Assembly: GCA_907164885.2 (NCBI GenBank)
Contig: OU015493.1
Coordinates: 48,615,031-48,679,030 of the forward strand
From: Dolomedes plantarius
Taxonomy: Eukaryota; Arthropoda; Arachnida; Araneae; Dolomedidae
Direction: 5' to 3'
DNA length: 64,000 nucleotides
Of the stretch, positions 1 to 13,908 are shown in pieces (position 1 is the first letter of the stretch; each line of letters begins with the position of its first letter). The notes under the pieces were generated by a model, which saw nothing but the letters and a program-made list of their open reading frames with translations, did no database searches and was not told the origin of the DNA. The position numbers and the translations under genes were made by a program.

Positions 1-1
1 T

Positions 2-955
2 GTAAAAGGAGCGTCTGTAGCATTTCACATTCCACGAAAGAGTTTGGATCGCCGATTGAAAACCAATAATTCCAATAAAAGCTGCATGGGTTCTGGTCCG
101 ATGTTTGGAAAAGAAAACAAAGAAAGATTAGTAAAGCACATTAAACGAATGCAGAAACAAGGATTCCCATTTACTCGAGAATTCGAGAATTCTCGCTTTT
201 GAATCTGCCACAAAACTGGATATAAAGCACCGTTTTAATGATACAAGGTAAAAGGCTAGGTATATTTGGCTAAGTCTATTCCTAAGTTGCCATTCTGATA
301 TATCAATCAGAATAGCTGAAGGTAGAAGTGAACCTATGAATCGTGAAGAGATAGATGCCTACTTGAAACTACTCCATGACACTCTTGAAGAAAATAAGTA
401 GTTTGATAAACCCTCGAATTTAACATGGATGAGTCCGGATTGCAGTTGAACAATCGACTTAGCTCAGTTTTAGCCGAAAAGGATGGAACTGCTCCATCAC
501 TAACAAAAGTACTTTATGATATTGCACCAGTTCCTAATGTAACTATGACAAAAGCAGTTAGAAAATGCACCAAACAGGTAGTTTTGCTTCTGACATCACC
601 AGAAATTATTGACAAACGTCGGAAACTTTCATCCCAGAAACAGATAAAGTTGATAAATAAGCTTAAAACCAGTAAATATTCTAAAATAAACGCGAGAAAA
701 AACAAAAACACGACACTTCCAGTAGCGAAGAAGATGAAATACATTTGAAATTTCCAGATTCTACAGATTCCGAGGGAATATAATTTGATGAGTATAACTG
801 TGTTGGTTGTGGAGAAGAATGTAATACCACAACCAAAACTGATGACTGGATAAAACGCATAAGTTGCCTGTAGTGGATCCATGAAACTTGTACAAACTAT
901 CAAGACCTTTGCCAAAAATGTGGTAAAATTTTACAAAAAGTGAAGGGTTGAAATT
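2..955 (+). pseudogene. pogo/Tigger-like transposase, decayed and internally deleted
   Basis: This is a broken pogo-type DDE transposase that once cut and pasted its own transposon. From base 2 an open frame reads through a CENP-B/pogo-style helix-turn-helix region (VAFHIPRKSLDRRLK, then GPMFGKENKERLVKHIKRMQ) to a stop at 200-202. A shifted frame from 195 carries the start of the catalytic region (HRFNDTR, then a stop). A third frame from about 337 has MNREEIDAYLKLLHDTLEENK and MDESGLQLNNR, where DESG holds the first catalytic aspartate. After VLAEK (about 480) the core is missing and the frame resumes in a Lys/Ser-rich tail. At 806-950 there is a Cys-rich C-terminal knuckle (CVGCGEE, CISCL-type, CQKCGK) with two more stops. 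The 5' part lies outside the window. Identification rests on remembered family motifs. Confidence 0.75.
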
Positions 956-1352
956 ATACTTCAAATGTTGTTTATTCGAATTTTATTCACTCATTAACCG
1001 CGATATAATTCCATCTTTAAAAATTGCTATATGTTTTTGATGATTAACTATATGAAATGTGTTGTTTTTTTCGCTATTTTAACTTCATTTTTTCTTTCTT
1101 GTATTGGATGGCCATCTCTCCTCGACTTGATGGCCATCTCTCCTCGGCGTGAAGGAGAGATGACCATCTGCCATTTTAGTTTCAAACTATGTGTCCCACT
1201 TTTGTTCTCAATGTTTAATAATTTTTTGCCCAAAATATGATGAATATAGGTATAAGAATTTTAAATATGCATAAATATTTCTTGTGTTTGCATTCTAAGA
1301 ATTTTTATTTCAATCTTTAAAAACTATGGCCATCTATCCTAGAGTTACCCTA
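956..1352 (+). mobile_element. 3' end of the pogo-like element, with repeated GGCCATCTCTCCTC motif
   Basis: This non-coding stretch follows the transposase remnant. It has the motif GATGGCCATCTCTCCTCG twice (about 1107-1145) and a degenerate copy, TATGGCCATCTATCC, near 1326, just before AGAGTTACCCTA. Subterminal repeats and a conserved end fit the 3' terminus of the same transposon. The matching 5' end would lie left of the window, so the boundary at about 1352 is inferred. Confidence 0.4.
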
Positions 1353-1685
1353 ATTATTAATCTTTGGATAATTTATAAAACTGTATAAATTGCAATACAT
1401 AGTACGAAATCATATAAATATCTGATGAAATTGTAGATAAAGGCATGATTAATATTGTTACAACTATGACAAGCACGATAGTAACTGAAAATAATGTTGC
1501 ATTTATTATGTTTCAGTCATCATTTATTTTTATTTGCCTTTGACCTCATCATTAATGTATGAATGTAACAGCTTGCACATATTTTTATCATACAGGCTGA
1601 ATGTTTGTGAAATAAACAGCGAGTCTTAGAGACAGGCTGAACGTTTGTTAAACCTAGATAAAAAAGCATCTTATTCAATCCCCCC
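1353..1685. other. AT-rich spacer
   Basis: No coding frame, terminal repeat or RNA-like structure is recognisable. The stretch ends at a C run (1681-1688) that abuts the minus-strand SINE. Confidence 0.5.
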
Positions 1686-1689
1686 CCCA

Positions 1690-1975
1690 TTATTAGGAGA
1701 AATTCTGCTTTAGAAAATTAGTTTCTACAGAAGGCATTGTCATGCTGAAAAGAAATATGACGAATACCAGGTGCAAGGTGTAGAATGCATTTGATTTGTA
1801 GGGAACGTTAGAGAATGTTTTTGCTACACGAGTGTTAATCACACCGGGACCTACTACTTGAAGCCGTTTTCGAGCGGCTACAAAAAACCATGACAATAGT
1901 GGGATTCGAACCCACAGACCCGCGTACTGAATGCCAGCGCCCTAGCCATTCTGCCCTCACTCAGCTAGATTGCGT
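1690..1975 (-). mobile_element. tRNA-derived SINE (minus strand)
   Basis: Read on the minus strand, the head from about 1975 downward contains an A-box-like GGCTAGGGCGCTGG and, about 30 bases on, a near-perfect B box, GGTTCGAATCCC (plus positions 1900-1912). This is the internal RNA polymerase III promoter layout of a tRNA-derived SINE. A non-tRNA body follows to about 1690, ending at a homopolymer run. The spacing resembles a tRNA, but there is no foldable acceptor stem or clean cloverleaf, so it is a SINE head rather than a tRNA gene. Confidence 0.65.
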
Positions 1976-2547
1976 TTGGAACACCCTCATTTTGCATTAA
2001 TTACCCTTCCTTCCAATGCATGTTTCATGCCATTTAATTCATCAGTAATATCTATGAAGATTTTTTATACGCGAATAAGTAAAAAGTAAAATCCTTTTTT
2101 TTTTGTCATTTAGCCAGCATAAATGAACAAGTTTTCTTCAGATACAGAAACATGACTTTAAAATTTATCTTTAAGGAAAAATATCACAGGGCTACAACCG
2201 AACGGCAATTTCGGGTGACAGTTGAAATTCCCGCCTTCGAGAAATGCTTTAACGTCTATGATGTACATTTTAGAGATCATCTGAGGGTTTAATGTGCAGT
2301 TATTCATATGAAATATGCTTAAATATACTTAAAGGAAATTTATATAAGTATGGATTACGACAGATTTACGACTTAAATCTGTCGACAGATTTAAGATAGC
2401 ATAATTGTCTACTCTGGAATCTTCCCTAAAATCGCGTAATTACATACTTCGAAAATATTTTTGATAATAATAATGTATAAGGGTATTCATATAGTTTTCG
2501 CTCTATGATGTAAATTTTCCTGACAACTCCAGCCAATTCTTTCAGTT
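1976..2547. other. AT-rich spacer before the satellite
   Basis: No gene or transposon motif is recognised. A small inverted repeat around ACGACTTAAATCTGTCGACAG (2367-2388) is visible. The last ~100 bases may hold a degenerate satellite unit, but I cannot align it with confidence. Confidence 0.4.
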
Positions 2548-4265
2548 TAAATGACCAGTGTGTCATTACACTTCATATCAAATGCTAACTTTTCCAAAGA
2601 AAAGGATTCATCTAAATCTCTTTGCAATTTTTGCATAATAAGTCGTTGAAATTATTTATGATTCATTTTCTTCAAAATATTATTATTGACAATATTATCG
2701 GCATTTAATGTTTCATATTTAACCACCAGTTCGTCATTGTATTTCATATCAATTCCTAACTTTGGCGAAGAAAAATATTCTACTAAATCTCTTTGCGATT
2801 TTTGTATAAAAAATCATTGAAATTCTCTGTTTCATTTTCTAAATAATGTTATTACTGGCAGTGTTATAGGTATTTAATGTTTCATTTTAAGTCATCAGTG
2901 CGTCACTGCATTCCATATCAATTCCTAACTTTGCCAAAGAAATATATTTTACTAAATCTCTTTGCACTTTATGTAAAAAAAAACATTGAAATTCTTTATA
3001 TTTCATTTTCGAAATAAAGTATTATTGGCTGTATTATTAGCATTTAATGTTTCATTTTAAACCATCAGTATGTCATTACATTTCATATCAATTCCTAACT
3101 TTGCGGAGGAAAAATATACTAATAAATCTTTTTCCAGATTTTGTATTAAAAAAATACTTTAAATTAGTTCTGACTCATTTTCAAAATAATTTTATTATTG
3201 GCAGTATTATTAGTATTTAATGTTTCATTATAAAGGATCAGTGCATCATTGTATTTCATATCAATTCCTAACTTTGACGAAAAAAATATTCCACTAAATC
3301 TCTTTCCATATTTTATATAAAAAAAATCATCTAAATTAGTTTTGACTCATTTTCAAAATAATATTATTGTCAGTATTATTAGCATTTTACGCTTCATTTA
3401 AATTTATCTGTGCGTTATTACATTTCATATCAATTTCTAACTGTGCCGAAGAAAAATATTCTACTAAATATCTTTCCAGATTTTGTATTAAAAAATCCTT
3501 TAAATTATTTCAGACTCATTTTCAAAATAAAATTATTATTGGCTGTATTGTTAGCCTTTAATGTTTCATATTACACCATCAGCGTGTCCTTGAATTTCAT
3601 ACCAATTCCTAACTTTGAAGAAGAAAAATGTTCTTCTAAATCCCTTTCCGTATAATGTATAAAAAATCCTTTGAATTATTTCTCACTCATTTTTAAAATA
3701 AAATTATTATTGGCTGTATTATTAGCATTTAATGTTTCATTTTAAACCATCAGTGTGTTATTGCATTTCATATAAATTCCTTTCTTTGCCGAAGAAAAAT
3801 ATTCTACTAAATATCTTTCCGGATTTTGTATTAAAAAAATCCTTTAAATTATTTCAGACTCATTTTCAAAATAAAATTATTATTGGCTGTATTGTTAGCA
3901 TTTAATGTTTCATATTAAACCATCAGCGTGTCCTTGAATTTCATATCAATTCCTAACTTTGACGAAGAAAAGTGTTCTTCTAAATCCCTTCCCTTAAAAT
4001 GTATAAAAAATCCTTTGAATTATTTCTCACTCATTTTTAAAATAAAATTATTATTGGCTGTATTATTAGCATTTAATGTTTCATTTTAAACCATCAGTGT
4101 GTCACTGAATTACATATCAATTCCTAACTTTGCCGATGAAAAATATTCTACTATATCCCTTTCCGGATTTTATATTAAAAAAAAATCCTACAAAATTATT
4201 TCTGACTCATTTTCGAAATAATATTATTACTGACAGCAGTATTGGCATTTAATGTCATACCATTA
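2548..4265. repeat. ~170-bp satellite array, about ten tandem units
   Basis: The anchor TTTCATATCAATTCCTAACTTTG, or a close variant, recurs after CAGTGTGTCATT-like sequence at about 2553, 2723, 2893, 3062, 3237, 3405, 3577, 3747, 3920 and 4092. Steps are 168-175 bases. Each unit also carries ATTCTACTAAATCTCTTT, GACTCATTTTCAAAATAA and AGCATTTAATGTTTCAT-like blocks. Units at 3577 and 3920 share a CAGCGTGTCCTTGAATTTC variant and GTTCTTCTAAATCCC, while those at 3405 and 3747 share another set. The right-hand half therefore repeats as ~343-bp dimers. A short nucleosome-length period is typical of satellite DNA; centromeric function is not implied. Confidence 0.92.
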
Positions 4266-7255
4266 AACTACAAGTGACCAGGATTATCAGAAAAGGCAGG
4301 GGAAGATTTTAAACGAGATAAAAATCTCACTGTCACAACGTTATTATCACGTCTGGTACATACGTCAAACATCACATGTCCAGTGAAGCCTGTGACGGAA
4401 TATATAGGTCGTTTGAGACAGGAAACAGATATCCATATCGAGCCCTGGATATTTATGTCCTTATTTGTGAAGGTTCAGTGATTCTATTGTTTCTCTCATA
4501 ACAGACAACAGTCGTCTTCCGTGGAACGCGGCTGATAGATTAATCCGCTGATAGCAAACAAGTTTTAGTTTTCCTTGCAACTAATCTTCAGCGATTTGCG
4601 ATAGGGCGTACTTTTATCTCATTAAATTACAGATAAAACATCAAGATCGCAGAGTAAATGATCTATGTTTGATGCTTTTAATTCGCAGCAAATAAAATTG
4701 TTTTGGGTTTTGGGGGAAAACTCTTAAATGTGTGTACTGATTAAACGGAGAAAGAAACAAACTGCTCGTTTGTGTCTATAAATTATGATTATTGGACCAA
4801 TTCTGCTGTATTCGTGACATAAAATGATCATTCGATAAAATAGCATCCTTTTAATAGTAATTTTGATTCAGGCACGATGGATTTCATAAACGTTTAAATT
4901 TGAACATTTATAAACGTGTTTTCAGTAATACATTAACTCTATGGTGACGCTTATATGCACGTAACACACATGATCCTTACATTTAAGATTATTTTTTCCC
5001 TATAGAGTTTTATTCCTCATTTAATTTTCTACATGATGTCTTCTAAATATCAAGAAACGTATAATTCATTTAGCTGCTTATCGAGGCAAGAGTTTTAGAG
5101 TTACAAATTGTACGTCACATAAGATTTTCGCTATGAAGAAAATATTTCGAAATATGCATGTTAAGGTATTTAACGCATGAGAAAAAGAAATCAGCGCATT
5201 ACCTGTAGAAATATTATCACACAAATACCTGGCAATCATGTACTGAAATATCACAGAAATTTTCTTAGTTAAAATATTATTATTAAAATTGCAGCTCCTT
5301 AAGATTTTCTGGTTTGTTGTTTAATTGTCTTTAATACATTCCTCAGAAAGAAACCTTTAACGTCTCATTCACGGTTGGGGGGGGGGGGGCTGGTGCAAAG
5401 TAGATCTACCTCCACGTGATGTACCCTTAGCAATGAACCTGACTGGAAAGAGAAATATACGTTTCTACATGCGTTTTAAAATGCCGTAAAAGTAGTTTCC
5501 TCCTGTACATATCTGACAAACCCGGAGAATTGCAATGGCGGCCTCGTTCACATTCCATTGATAATTTTTTCACCGAGCCTTTTTGCCCACTTCGAACTCT
5601 TTAGCAGTAACATAAAAGACCATTTGCTTCTTTGTGGAGCACTCGATGGATTTACTGAGATCTCCCGAAGTTGGAAGACGAGAGAACATTTGGAGGCGAT
5701 GACTAAGTTCATTATCTTGAGGAAGGCTTGTTACTCTTCAATAGGAAAGAAAATCACTTATCAAATACAGGGAATTATTTGTTAAGTTCTACAGTATTGT
5801 AAAAAGAAGTTAAAGACGAAAAACAATCAATCAGTGTAAAATATATGTGTATATTCATTTGAATCTGTATATGAATTAATAGCATGTTGGTATAATATGT
5901 ATACCACCTCACCACTGTAACGGTAATTACTAAAAACAATTAGAAATTAGTGTTTTCAGTTTTAATGGCATCCTTTAGTTCATAGATATAAATAATTTTG
6001 TCTTTGTTCGTGAAACAAGATTTTGTGCATTAAAGAGTTGATAGGAAATTATAAAAAAAAAAATAATAATAAACATTAAAAAAAAGTCCCTAGGTCTTCA
6101 CTATTTTTGTGCAGATTTCAACGAACAACATAAATGGTGATTACACATTTTTAAATGTCAGAAAATTCTCTTTGCATGAGAGAGAATATCGATTTAATTT
6201 TATTTTAAAATGGCTGAATAATGTTGGTTCCCAACATATGCAGTTATAAATCATTTTTACTGTAATTTAGAATATTCATTTTAAAATTCAAACCGCTTTT
6301 AAATATAATTACTTTAATATGTTTGGTGCATGCAATTTATTGATAGGAAATTCGTATCGCTCAAGTGAACAATTTAATTTTCTGTTTGAATTAAATATTG
6401 AATTTTGTCATTTATCCTCGCTGAAACTGACTCCTGATTGAAATCTTAAGTTACGTAACTTTAATAAGTATATTTCTGTTTTATATTTATAAATTTAAGA
6501 ATAAATCTTTCTTCTCAGTATTGTGAAATTAAGAAAAAAACCTATCATTTATAAAATAGAAATAATGTTCTTTTTTGAACATTATAACTACTGATTTTTT
6601 TTAAAGAAGCATTAAGAAGTTTGAATTATAAGAATATACCACGAAGAATCGAAATTAATATATGCAGCAAGAAAAATTACTCGAAATGTGTCTTTATTCT
6701 CAAGTCTTTTTGGTTCATGTATAAACAATAAAAACATCATATAAAAGGGAATTCGTTATAGCTAATTTCTTGTTGCAGCTAATTTCTTACGCGTGATTTA
6801 AAATTATGCATAACTATAATACTTAAAAAAAAGGTTCTTCAATAATGTTGCCTTCGTGATTCATATCCGTTAGGATTATACCAGATCTACCAGAAAGGAT
6901 AGTTTGACCTGATGATCCATCACCAGGGACAAAATTTTACAGAAATTTAAAGCATTTACAGTAATATATTATTTTAACAGGGAAAACTTAAGAAACTCAT
7001 AATGAAAATTAGAATAAAATACAGCCATGCCTTGATATTTGTATCCTTCGGTACTCGATACACTCGCTATAAAACCTGCATGAGGCAACCTCTCTTGAGA
7101 CGGACGCGTTAGTCTCAGAATAGAACCCCACATATTTCGCCATGCACTTTTTTCATTTAGAGCTTCTTTTGGTCGTATATGAAAGTCATAATGAGTGCGA
7201 AGGTTAATGATACCAATCTGTAATAACGAGTGAGAATCACAATGAGACAATAGTT
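4266..7255. other. AT-rich region without recognisable genes
   Basis: I find no convincing coding frame, RNA gene or transposon terminus. A G11 run lies at about 5378-5389. It is followed by AGATCTACCTCCACGTGATG (about 5401-5420), which resembles the 5' leader of the LINE at 47105 (AGATCTACCTCCACGTGGTG) and suggests a small LINE 5' fragment at about 5388-5440. Short frames such as 5558-5785 have no recognisable motifs. Confidence 0.5.
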
Positions 7256-7690
7256 AAGTATGAGTGTAGTAGCTGAGTGTCGGATCTCGCTACAGAACAA
7301 AGATGGGGGTAACTTCGAGGGACTTTCAAGGCTTTGAGCCTGTGCCAATAGTGGAGGACATCAGGCCTATGGGAAAGTCCATGAGCATGGAATTCAGGGA
7401 TGGCAGCATCGAAGAGTTAATAGATGAACACAAATGAGAGCTGAGCACTCACGAGCTGCAGGAACTTCAAAGGAAGTAGAAACAGTTGTTGAAGAACTTT
7501 CTTCAAGTAAGGAGTAAGGAAGAGTAGAAGCCCTCACTGCACTGGTAGAAGAAATGTGTTCTGAATGGATTGAATCACAAAATTTTATTGAAACGTATAT
7601 CCCTGACGAAGCTTTATTAAGTCAAAATGGGAACACTAACCCTCTGAAAGCCAGAACCGGCCTAGCCGGCCAAACATTGAGAAGTCCAGA
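7256..7690 (+). pseudogene. Tigger-type transposase C-terminus, broken
   Basis: The translation matches the C-terminal tail of Tigger-family (pogo superfamily) transposases as I remember it. One frame reads DFQGFEPVPIVEDIRPMGKS and then EELIDEHK-stop-ELSTHELQELQRK. After a frameshift near 7480 it continues as ETVVEELSSSKE-stop-GRVEALTALVEEMCSEWIE, then QNFIETYIPDEALLSQ. The catalytic core upstream is absent, so this is a 5'-truncated remnant of a cut-and-paste transposase. It has at least three in-frame stops and one frameshift and cannot be functional. Confidence 0.75.
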
Positions 7691-7847
7691 CGGCCGGCTG
7701 AAATTCTCATAGATTGCCTCCCCCCCCATCTTGTTTCTGATAAGTGATCATCCTACGTTATTCCTTATGGGAAACATTCGCTCAGTACTTGTCGTTTTTG
7801 GTACTTGTCGTTTCCGCTGGAACCAAATGATACCGAGGTACCACTTT
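7691..7847 (+). mobile_element. 3' end of a Tigger element with terminal inverted repeat
   Basis: The sequence ends in GGAACCAAATGATACCGAGGTACCACT. Its complement, AGTGGTACCTCGG, resembles the classic Tigger terminus CAGTGGTACCTCG. It runs straight into TTATCA and the (TA)n tract, consistent with a TA target. The left terminus is not present in the window. Confidence 0.65.
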
Positions 7848-7849
7848 AT

Positions 7850-9626
<1,777 letters not shown>

Positions 9627-9708
<82 letters not shown>
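9627..9708. repeat. (TA)n microsatellite
   Basis: A perfect TA run directly abutting the right end of the Tc3-like element, followed by TGCGTGTTTGTGTGTG. Confidence 0.97.
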
Positions 9709-9709
<1 letters not shown>

Positions 9710-9712
<3 letters not shown>

Positions 9713-10550
9713 TGTTTGTGTGTGAAATAAAAAATTTAGAACAAAAATTAAAAAAAAATCCATAGTATTATAATTCAAACCTTTTTATTTTGTTTAAATG
9801 TTTAGAAATTCCTAACCATTAGATAAGGGAAAGATACAAATTTTAAGGCAGAACATAACAAATATGTTATTACAATAAATTGTTCGTAACCATTTATTAC
9901 TTTTAAACAATGAATAAATACTCATAAAATACACGAATAGATGCATAAATTTAATAAGAATATTTTATCCCTCCGAGATAACAACTTTATTTTATATGCG
10001 TCAATTTGCAATTTAATTCCCCAAAATCAATAAAATTTACGTTTGCAAACGATACATTGTAGGGGAAGAAATCTATTTTGTTGGTTCTGCACTCGATTTT
10101 AGAAAAATCTAATGAAATTACTAAAATAAATGTCGGTATTCAAAATGTTGAATAAATGAGAAAGATGAAATATTTGAAAAGAATTCTTTCTACTTTTCTA
10201 GCTGTCATGTTTGATAAATGAGAAGTAAACAAACATAAAAGATTTTCTCAGAGGAAGGAAAAAAAAACCTTTTCCCTTATTTCTATAATCTAATTTTGTG
10301 GAATACCAATTCTAGAGGGTAGAAATAAAAGTTCCTTTTACTTCAAGAATTTGAACCACTTTAATTACATTTTTTATTCATTTCTAGAGATAAAATACAT
10401 TTTTATATAGAATACTAGCCCGGCATATAATTCAGTATACTGATAAAAATGTACTTCGCTGTACAGTTAATACAGTTGAAATATCGTTCCTCATTTATGA
10501 TTTATGCTTGAAAATTATGAGTTTCTTTTTATCTGAGAAAAGCAATAAAA
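9710..10550. other. AT-rich spacer
   Basis: No coding or structural feature is recognised; A/T runs only. Confidence 0.5.
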
Positions 10551-11395
10551 ATAATGAAATGCACGATTGCTAGAATAACGAAGAAATGTCGTCAAAAAGT
10601 GTTGATTTCAGAAATACTGATTTTATTAAAGTAAATGCAAGGTGTTTCAGAAAATTTGACGTCATTTGAGATTTAAATATCTCAGCAACTACGCTGACTT
10701 ATCTAATAAAAACGAGACACATGGACTTTTAAAAAATAATGATATGTACAATTGCTAGAATAACGGCGAATTGCCGTGAAAAATTGGTAATTTCAGAAAT
10801 ATTTATTTTGTTAAAGTAAATATAGGGTGTTTAAAAAAGTGATAATTTCAGAAATACTAATTTAATTAAAGTGAAACAGGGTGTTTCAGAAAATTTGATA
10901 TCTTTTGAGATTGGAATATCTCACCAATTACATTGATTAATTTGATAAAATGAGACACATGTACCAATTAAAAATAATGATAAGTACAATTGCTAGAATA
11001 ACGACTAACAGTTGTTAAAAAGTGATGATTTCAGAAATATTAATTTTATTTAAGTAAATACAGGGTGTTTCAGAAAATTTGACATCATTCGAGATATAGA
11101 TGTCACCAATTACGCTGATTAATTAAATAAAATGAGACACAATTGGTACACATGGTACCAATTGTGTCTCATTTTATTTCACCATGTGTACCAATTGTCC
11201 ACATGGTACAACAATTGGTACACATGAAAAATAATGATAAGTACAATTGCTAGAATAACGACGAAATATCGTCAAAAAGTAGCAATTTCAGAAATACTGA
11301 TTTTATTAACGTAAATTCAGGTTGTTTCAGAAAATTTGACATCGTTTGAGGTATAAATATCTCAGCAACTACACTGGCTAATCTAATAAAACAGA
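10551..11395. repeat. Four-unit tandem repeat (166-256 bp units)
   Basis: Units begin with ATAATGA followed by GTACAATTGCTAGAATAACG at about 10551, 10737, 10974 and 11230. Shared blocks follow in order: ATTTCAGAAATACTGATTTTATT, a CAGGGTGTTTCAGAAAATTTGACATC-like segment, GAGAT..ATATCTCA and AAAATGAGACACA. Unit 2 has an internal duplication of the GATAATTTCAGAAATACTAATTT block, and unit 3 contains a large palindrome, which explains the length differences. No coding potential is seen. Confidence 0.85.
11125..11179. repeat. Perfect palindrome, 25-bp arms and 5-bp spacer
   Basis: The left arm (11125-11149, starting AAATAAAATGAGACACAATT) and right arm (11155-11179) are exact reverse complements around ACATG. 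Further inverted fragments (ACCATGTGTACCAATTG, CAACAATTGGTACACATG) follow to about 11226. It lies inside unit 3 of the tandem array. Confidence 0.95.
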
Positions 11396-12335
11396 AGATG
11401 ATTATTGATGAGTATTGAAACATTTATTAACCAAATATCAATGAGAAATACAAATGCAGGGGTATTCCGTGAATAATTTTAAAAATGTTAAATATGTGTG
11501 CCGCTTGTGACGCGTCAAGATAGTATTCCATTTTGTGTAAAACGCGTAGTAGCTTGTCATTGGCAACATTAACCAAACCGACACTGATTCTGTGCTTGAG
11601 TTTCTCTGCATTATATACGTGAACCTATACCACCCCCTAATGCCATCTCAATTTTAATCGAATATCCAAAGGGGACATTGGGCGATATCGGACCTTATAA
11701 TAAAAAATGGTTAATATAATAATAACTTTACTAGGACTAAACTCAGCGTTTGAATGTCCTATAGCAAATTATTACAAAAAATTCCCAATTTCTAAAACCA
11801 TGTGCGTTTTACTTAGGTTTCTGTCTTAAAATGCAAAAAAAAAAAAAAAACAATAAATAATAATTTAAGAACATGCAAATGTTAATGTGTTATACGAAAA
11901 CTACAGAGACATAAACTTCTAATTGCTCAATATAAGGAATAGAGATTTTTGTGGTCAAATGACTCATCACTTAAATACATATTTAGCCTTTTTATGAAAA
12001 GATTAATTGTTCTTAAGAACAGTTAATTAATTTTTTTTTCTTCCAAAAGCATTTGGTAAAAAATAAAGTGTTCAATGGTGTTAGAAATATCTTACTTACC
12101 AAATTATTTATTCGAAACTAACGGATAGAATTTATTGAGATGCTATTAGGCCGTAAAAACTTTTATAATAGAATTAAGTGCAATAAGTAAAGTAGAGGGG
12201 ATATATTCAGATGTTAAGCTTTTAAAGGTTATAGATGTAGGGAATATAATCAAATGGAATTATTACAAATTGTTAGGGCATCAAATATTTTCTAAAAAAG
12301 TGCAATTAATTGAATTATATTTGCGCCATATATTA
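11396..12335. other. AT-rich spacer
   Basis: No gene is recognised. A slightly more GC-rich stretch (11500-11700) has no sustained frame or transposon motif that I can name, and an A16 run lies at about 11834. Confidence 0.45.
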
Positions 12336-13036
12336 TCTATATATATAAAACAGTTACGAAACTGACTGACTGGCAGATAACGCACAGACCAAACCGCTGG
12401 ACCTAGAGTGTTGAAATTTTGCATGGCGATTTTTCTTATAGTGTAGGGGTGCACTAAGAGATATTTTTGAAAAATTCTTCTTTGATTTTTTAAATTAAAC
12501 TTTTAAGCTGTTTTTGTAGCAGTCTGTATTTGAAATAATAATCTAAGGTAAAATTTATATCACAAGAAATATCATGAAAATTCCTTTAAAATGAAATCTT
12601 TTTCGAATCTTAACCTCCATTTTCTGTTCTTTGGTGAATTTTTAAAGATAAATTTTTAGAACTTAATTTATTAAATACTGATCACGTGGTTTCTTTTATT
12701 TTTGGCATACTGAAATATAATTTTGCGTCACGTGCATAACAACGAAATATATTGACAATTTTTTTCTTTATAATGCGGCAGGTGATTGGACATTATCAAA
12801 AAAATATTAAAATACAGTAAAAGAAATGTTCCTCAAACTGTACTATATTAACTGTACTATATTCTGTAGTATGTTCTATTAGATTTAATTTGAATATTTT
12901 CTTCTACATCATTTTGTCTATAAAAATATCCTTTACGATTTTTTTTATAAATATATTTTTATTTTTTTTGCCATTAATTGCATACATTGACCTTTGAATA
13001 TAATTTGAATGTACTCCAGCCCGGGTATTCAGCTAG
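12336..13036 (+). mobile_element. Non-autonomous Helitron-like element, copy 1
   Basis: It starts TCTATATATATAAAACAG after a host A and ends CCCGGGTATTCAGCTAG before a host T. This is the TC...CTRR, A^T-insertion signature of Helitrons, with no inverted repeats and no target duplication. The left subterminus (ACTGACTGACTGGCAG; CTTATAGTGTAGGGGTGCAC) is shared with the minus-strand copy at 23634-24382. No Rep/helicase coding sequence is present. The 3' hairpin is weak in this copy, which lowers certainty about superfamily. Confidence 0.75.
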
Positions 13037-13542
13037 TAAAAATATATATTTTGAGATATACTTGTATTATGTTTTTGATAGAGTTTACTCAGACAGAGGA
13101 AATTTAATACTTTTTTCATATGCTGAAAGTCTTGAATTGCTTGTATCTTTTATTTTGCTTCTATCCTATAGAGCTCAACATTGGTTTGTTGTTTTCGCTT
13201 ATTGCTTATTATTATTATTTTAAGTTTATTTAATATCTAACATTCGTTCTAACGTTTATTTAGTACATATTCTAACATTTAAAAAATCCGTAATTGTAAT
13301 CACTACAGGATTTCGATATAGGTATTACAAACGTCTACTAATAATCGAAATTTTGAATCGTAATGATTTCAAACACATTCGTTTACCTTCTTATGCCTTG
13401 TCAAATAAATAAATAAATAAATAAATAAAAAATAAAAATAAAAATAAATTTAAAAAAAATGTCACCAAAGATTTTCATCAAAATATTTTCAAAAATAACT
13501 ACTTCACATGATCTTCACCAATTCATTTATTAATACATTATA
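13037..13542. other. AT-rich spacer with simple repeats
   Basis: Contains an (AATA)n/A-rich tract at about 13405-13460. Nothing coding is recognised. Confidence 0.5.
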
Positions 13543-13908
13543 CCGGGCTCGAGGTAGCCTAGTAGTAACGCTTCTCCTGTCGGCTTTGAGGGTGGACGGT
13601 TCGAATGCTGAGAAGCTTCACTAAATGCCTTCGTGTCTAGGACGGATATGGGTCTAGGACAGATATGGGCATATTTAATCCAGTGACTGGAAATTCCCCT
13701 TATGATATATGAGAGGAAGAGGGAGGGTACGAACACCAGAAGTGTGCCCCTGGGGGTGCTCGGTCAAATTTGTCGTGACACCTACCTAAGACAGACTCCG
13801 TCACTTGTGGTGCTATTGTAAACGGGAGCCGCTTTCCTCTACCTTGAAAGCCTGTATGGACCTGGTTCGGCCAGGGGGCATTAGCAACAACAACAAGAAC
13901 AAACACTC
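13543..13908 (+). mobile_element. tRNA-derived SINE, GTAGCCTAGT family, full-length-like copy
   Basis: The head has the A-box-like GGTAGCCTAGTAG and B-box-like GGTTCGAATGC. The body contains CTAGGACGGATATGGGCATA and a GTGCCCCTGGGGGTGCTCGG segment. The copy ends in a short CAACAACAACAAGAACAAAC tail. Shorter relatives lie at 20206, 24455, 40016 and 41330. A local duplication of GTCTAGGACGGATATGG is visible (13637-13668). Confidence 0.8.

Noticed and set aside
514..915. 133-codon minus-strand frame with hydrophobic stretches
   Set aside because: It is antisense to the pogo-like transposase remnant, whose motifs explain the plus strand.
2548..4265. Centromeric satellite because of the ~171-bp period
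   Set aside because: Period alone is not evidence of centromere function. The island is only 1.7 kb and embedded among dispersed elements.
5378..5389. G11 run as a possible regulatory G-quadruplex
   Set aside because: A single homopolymer run with no neighbouring G tracts; more likely a slippage product next to a LINE leader fragment.
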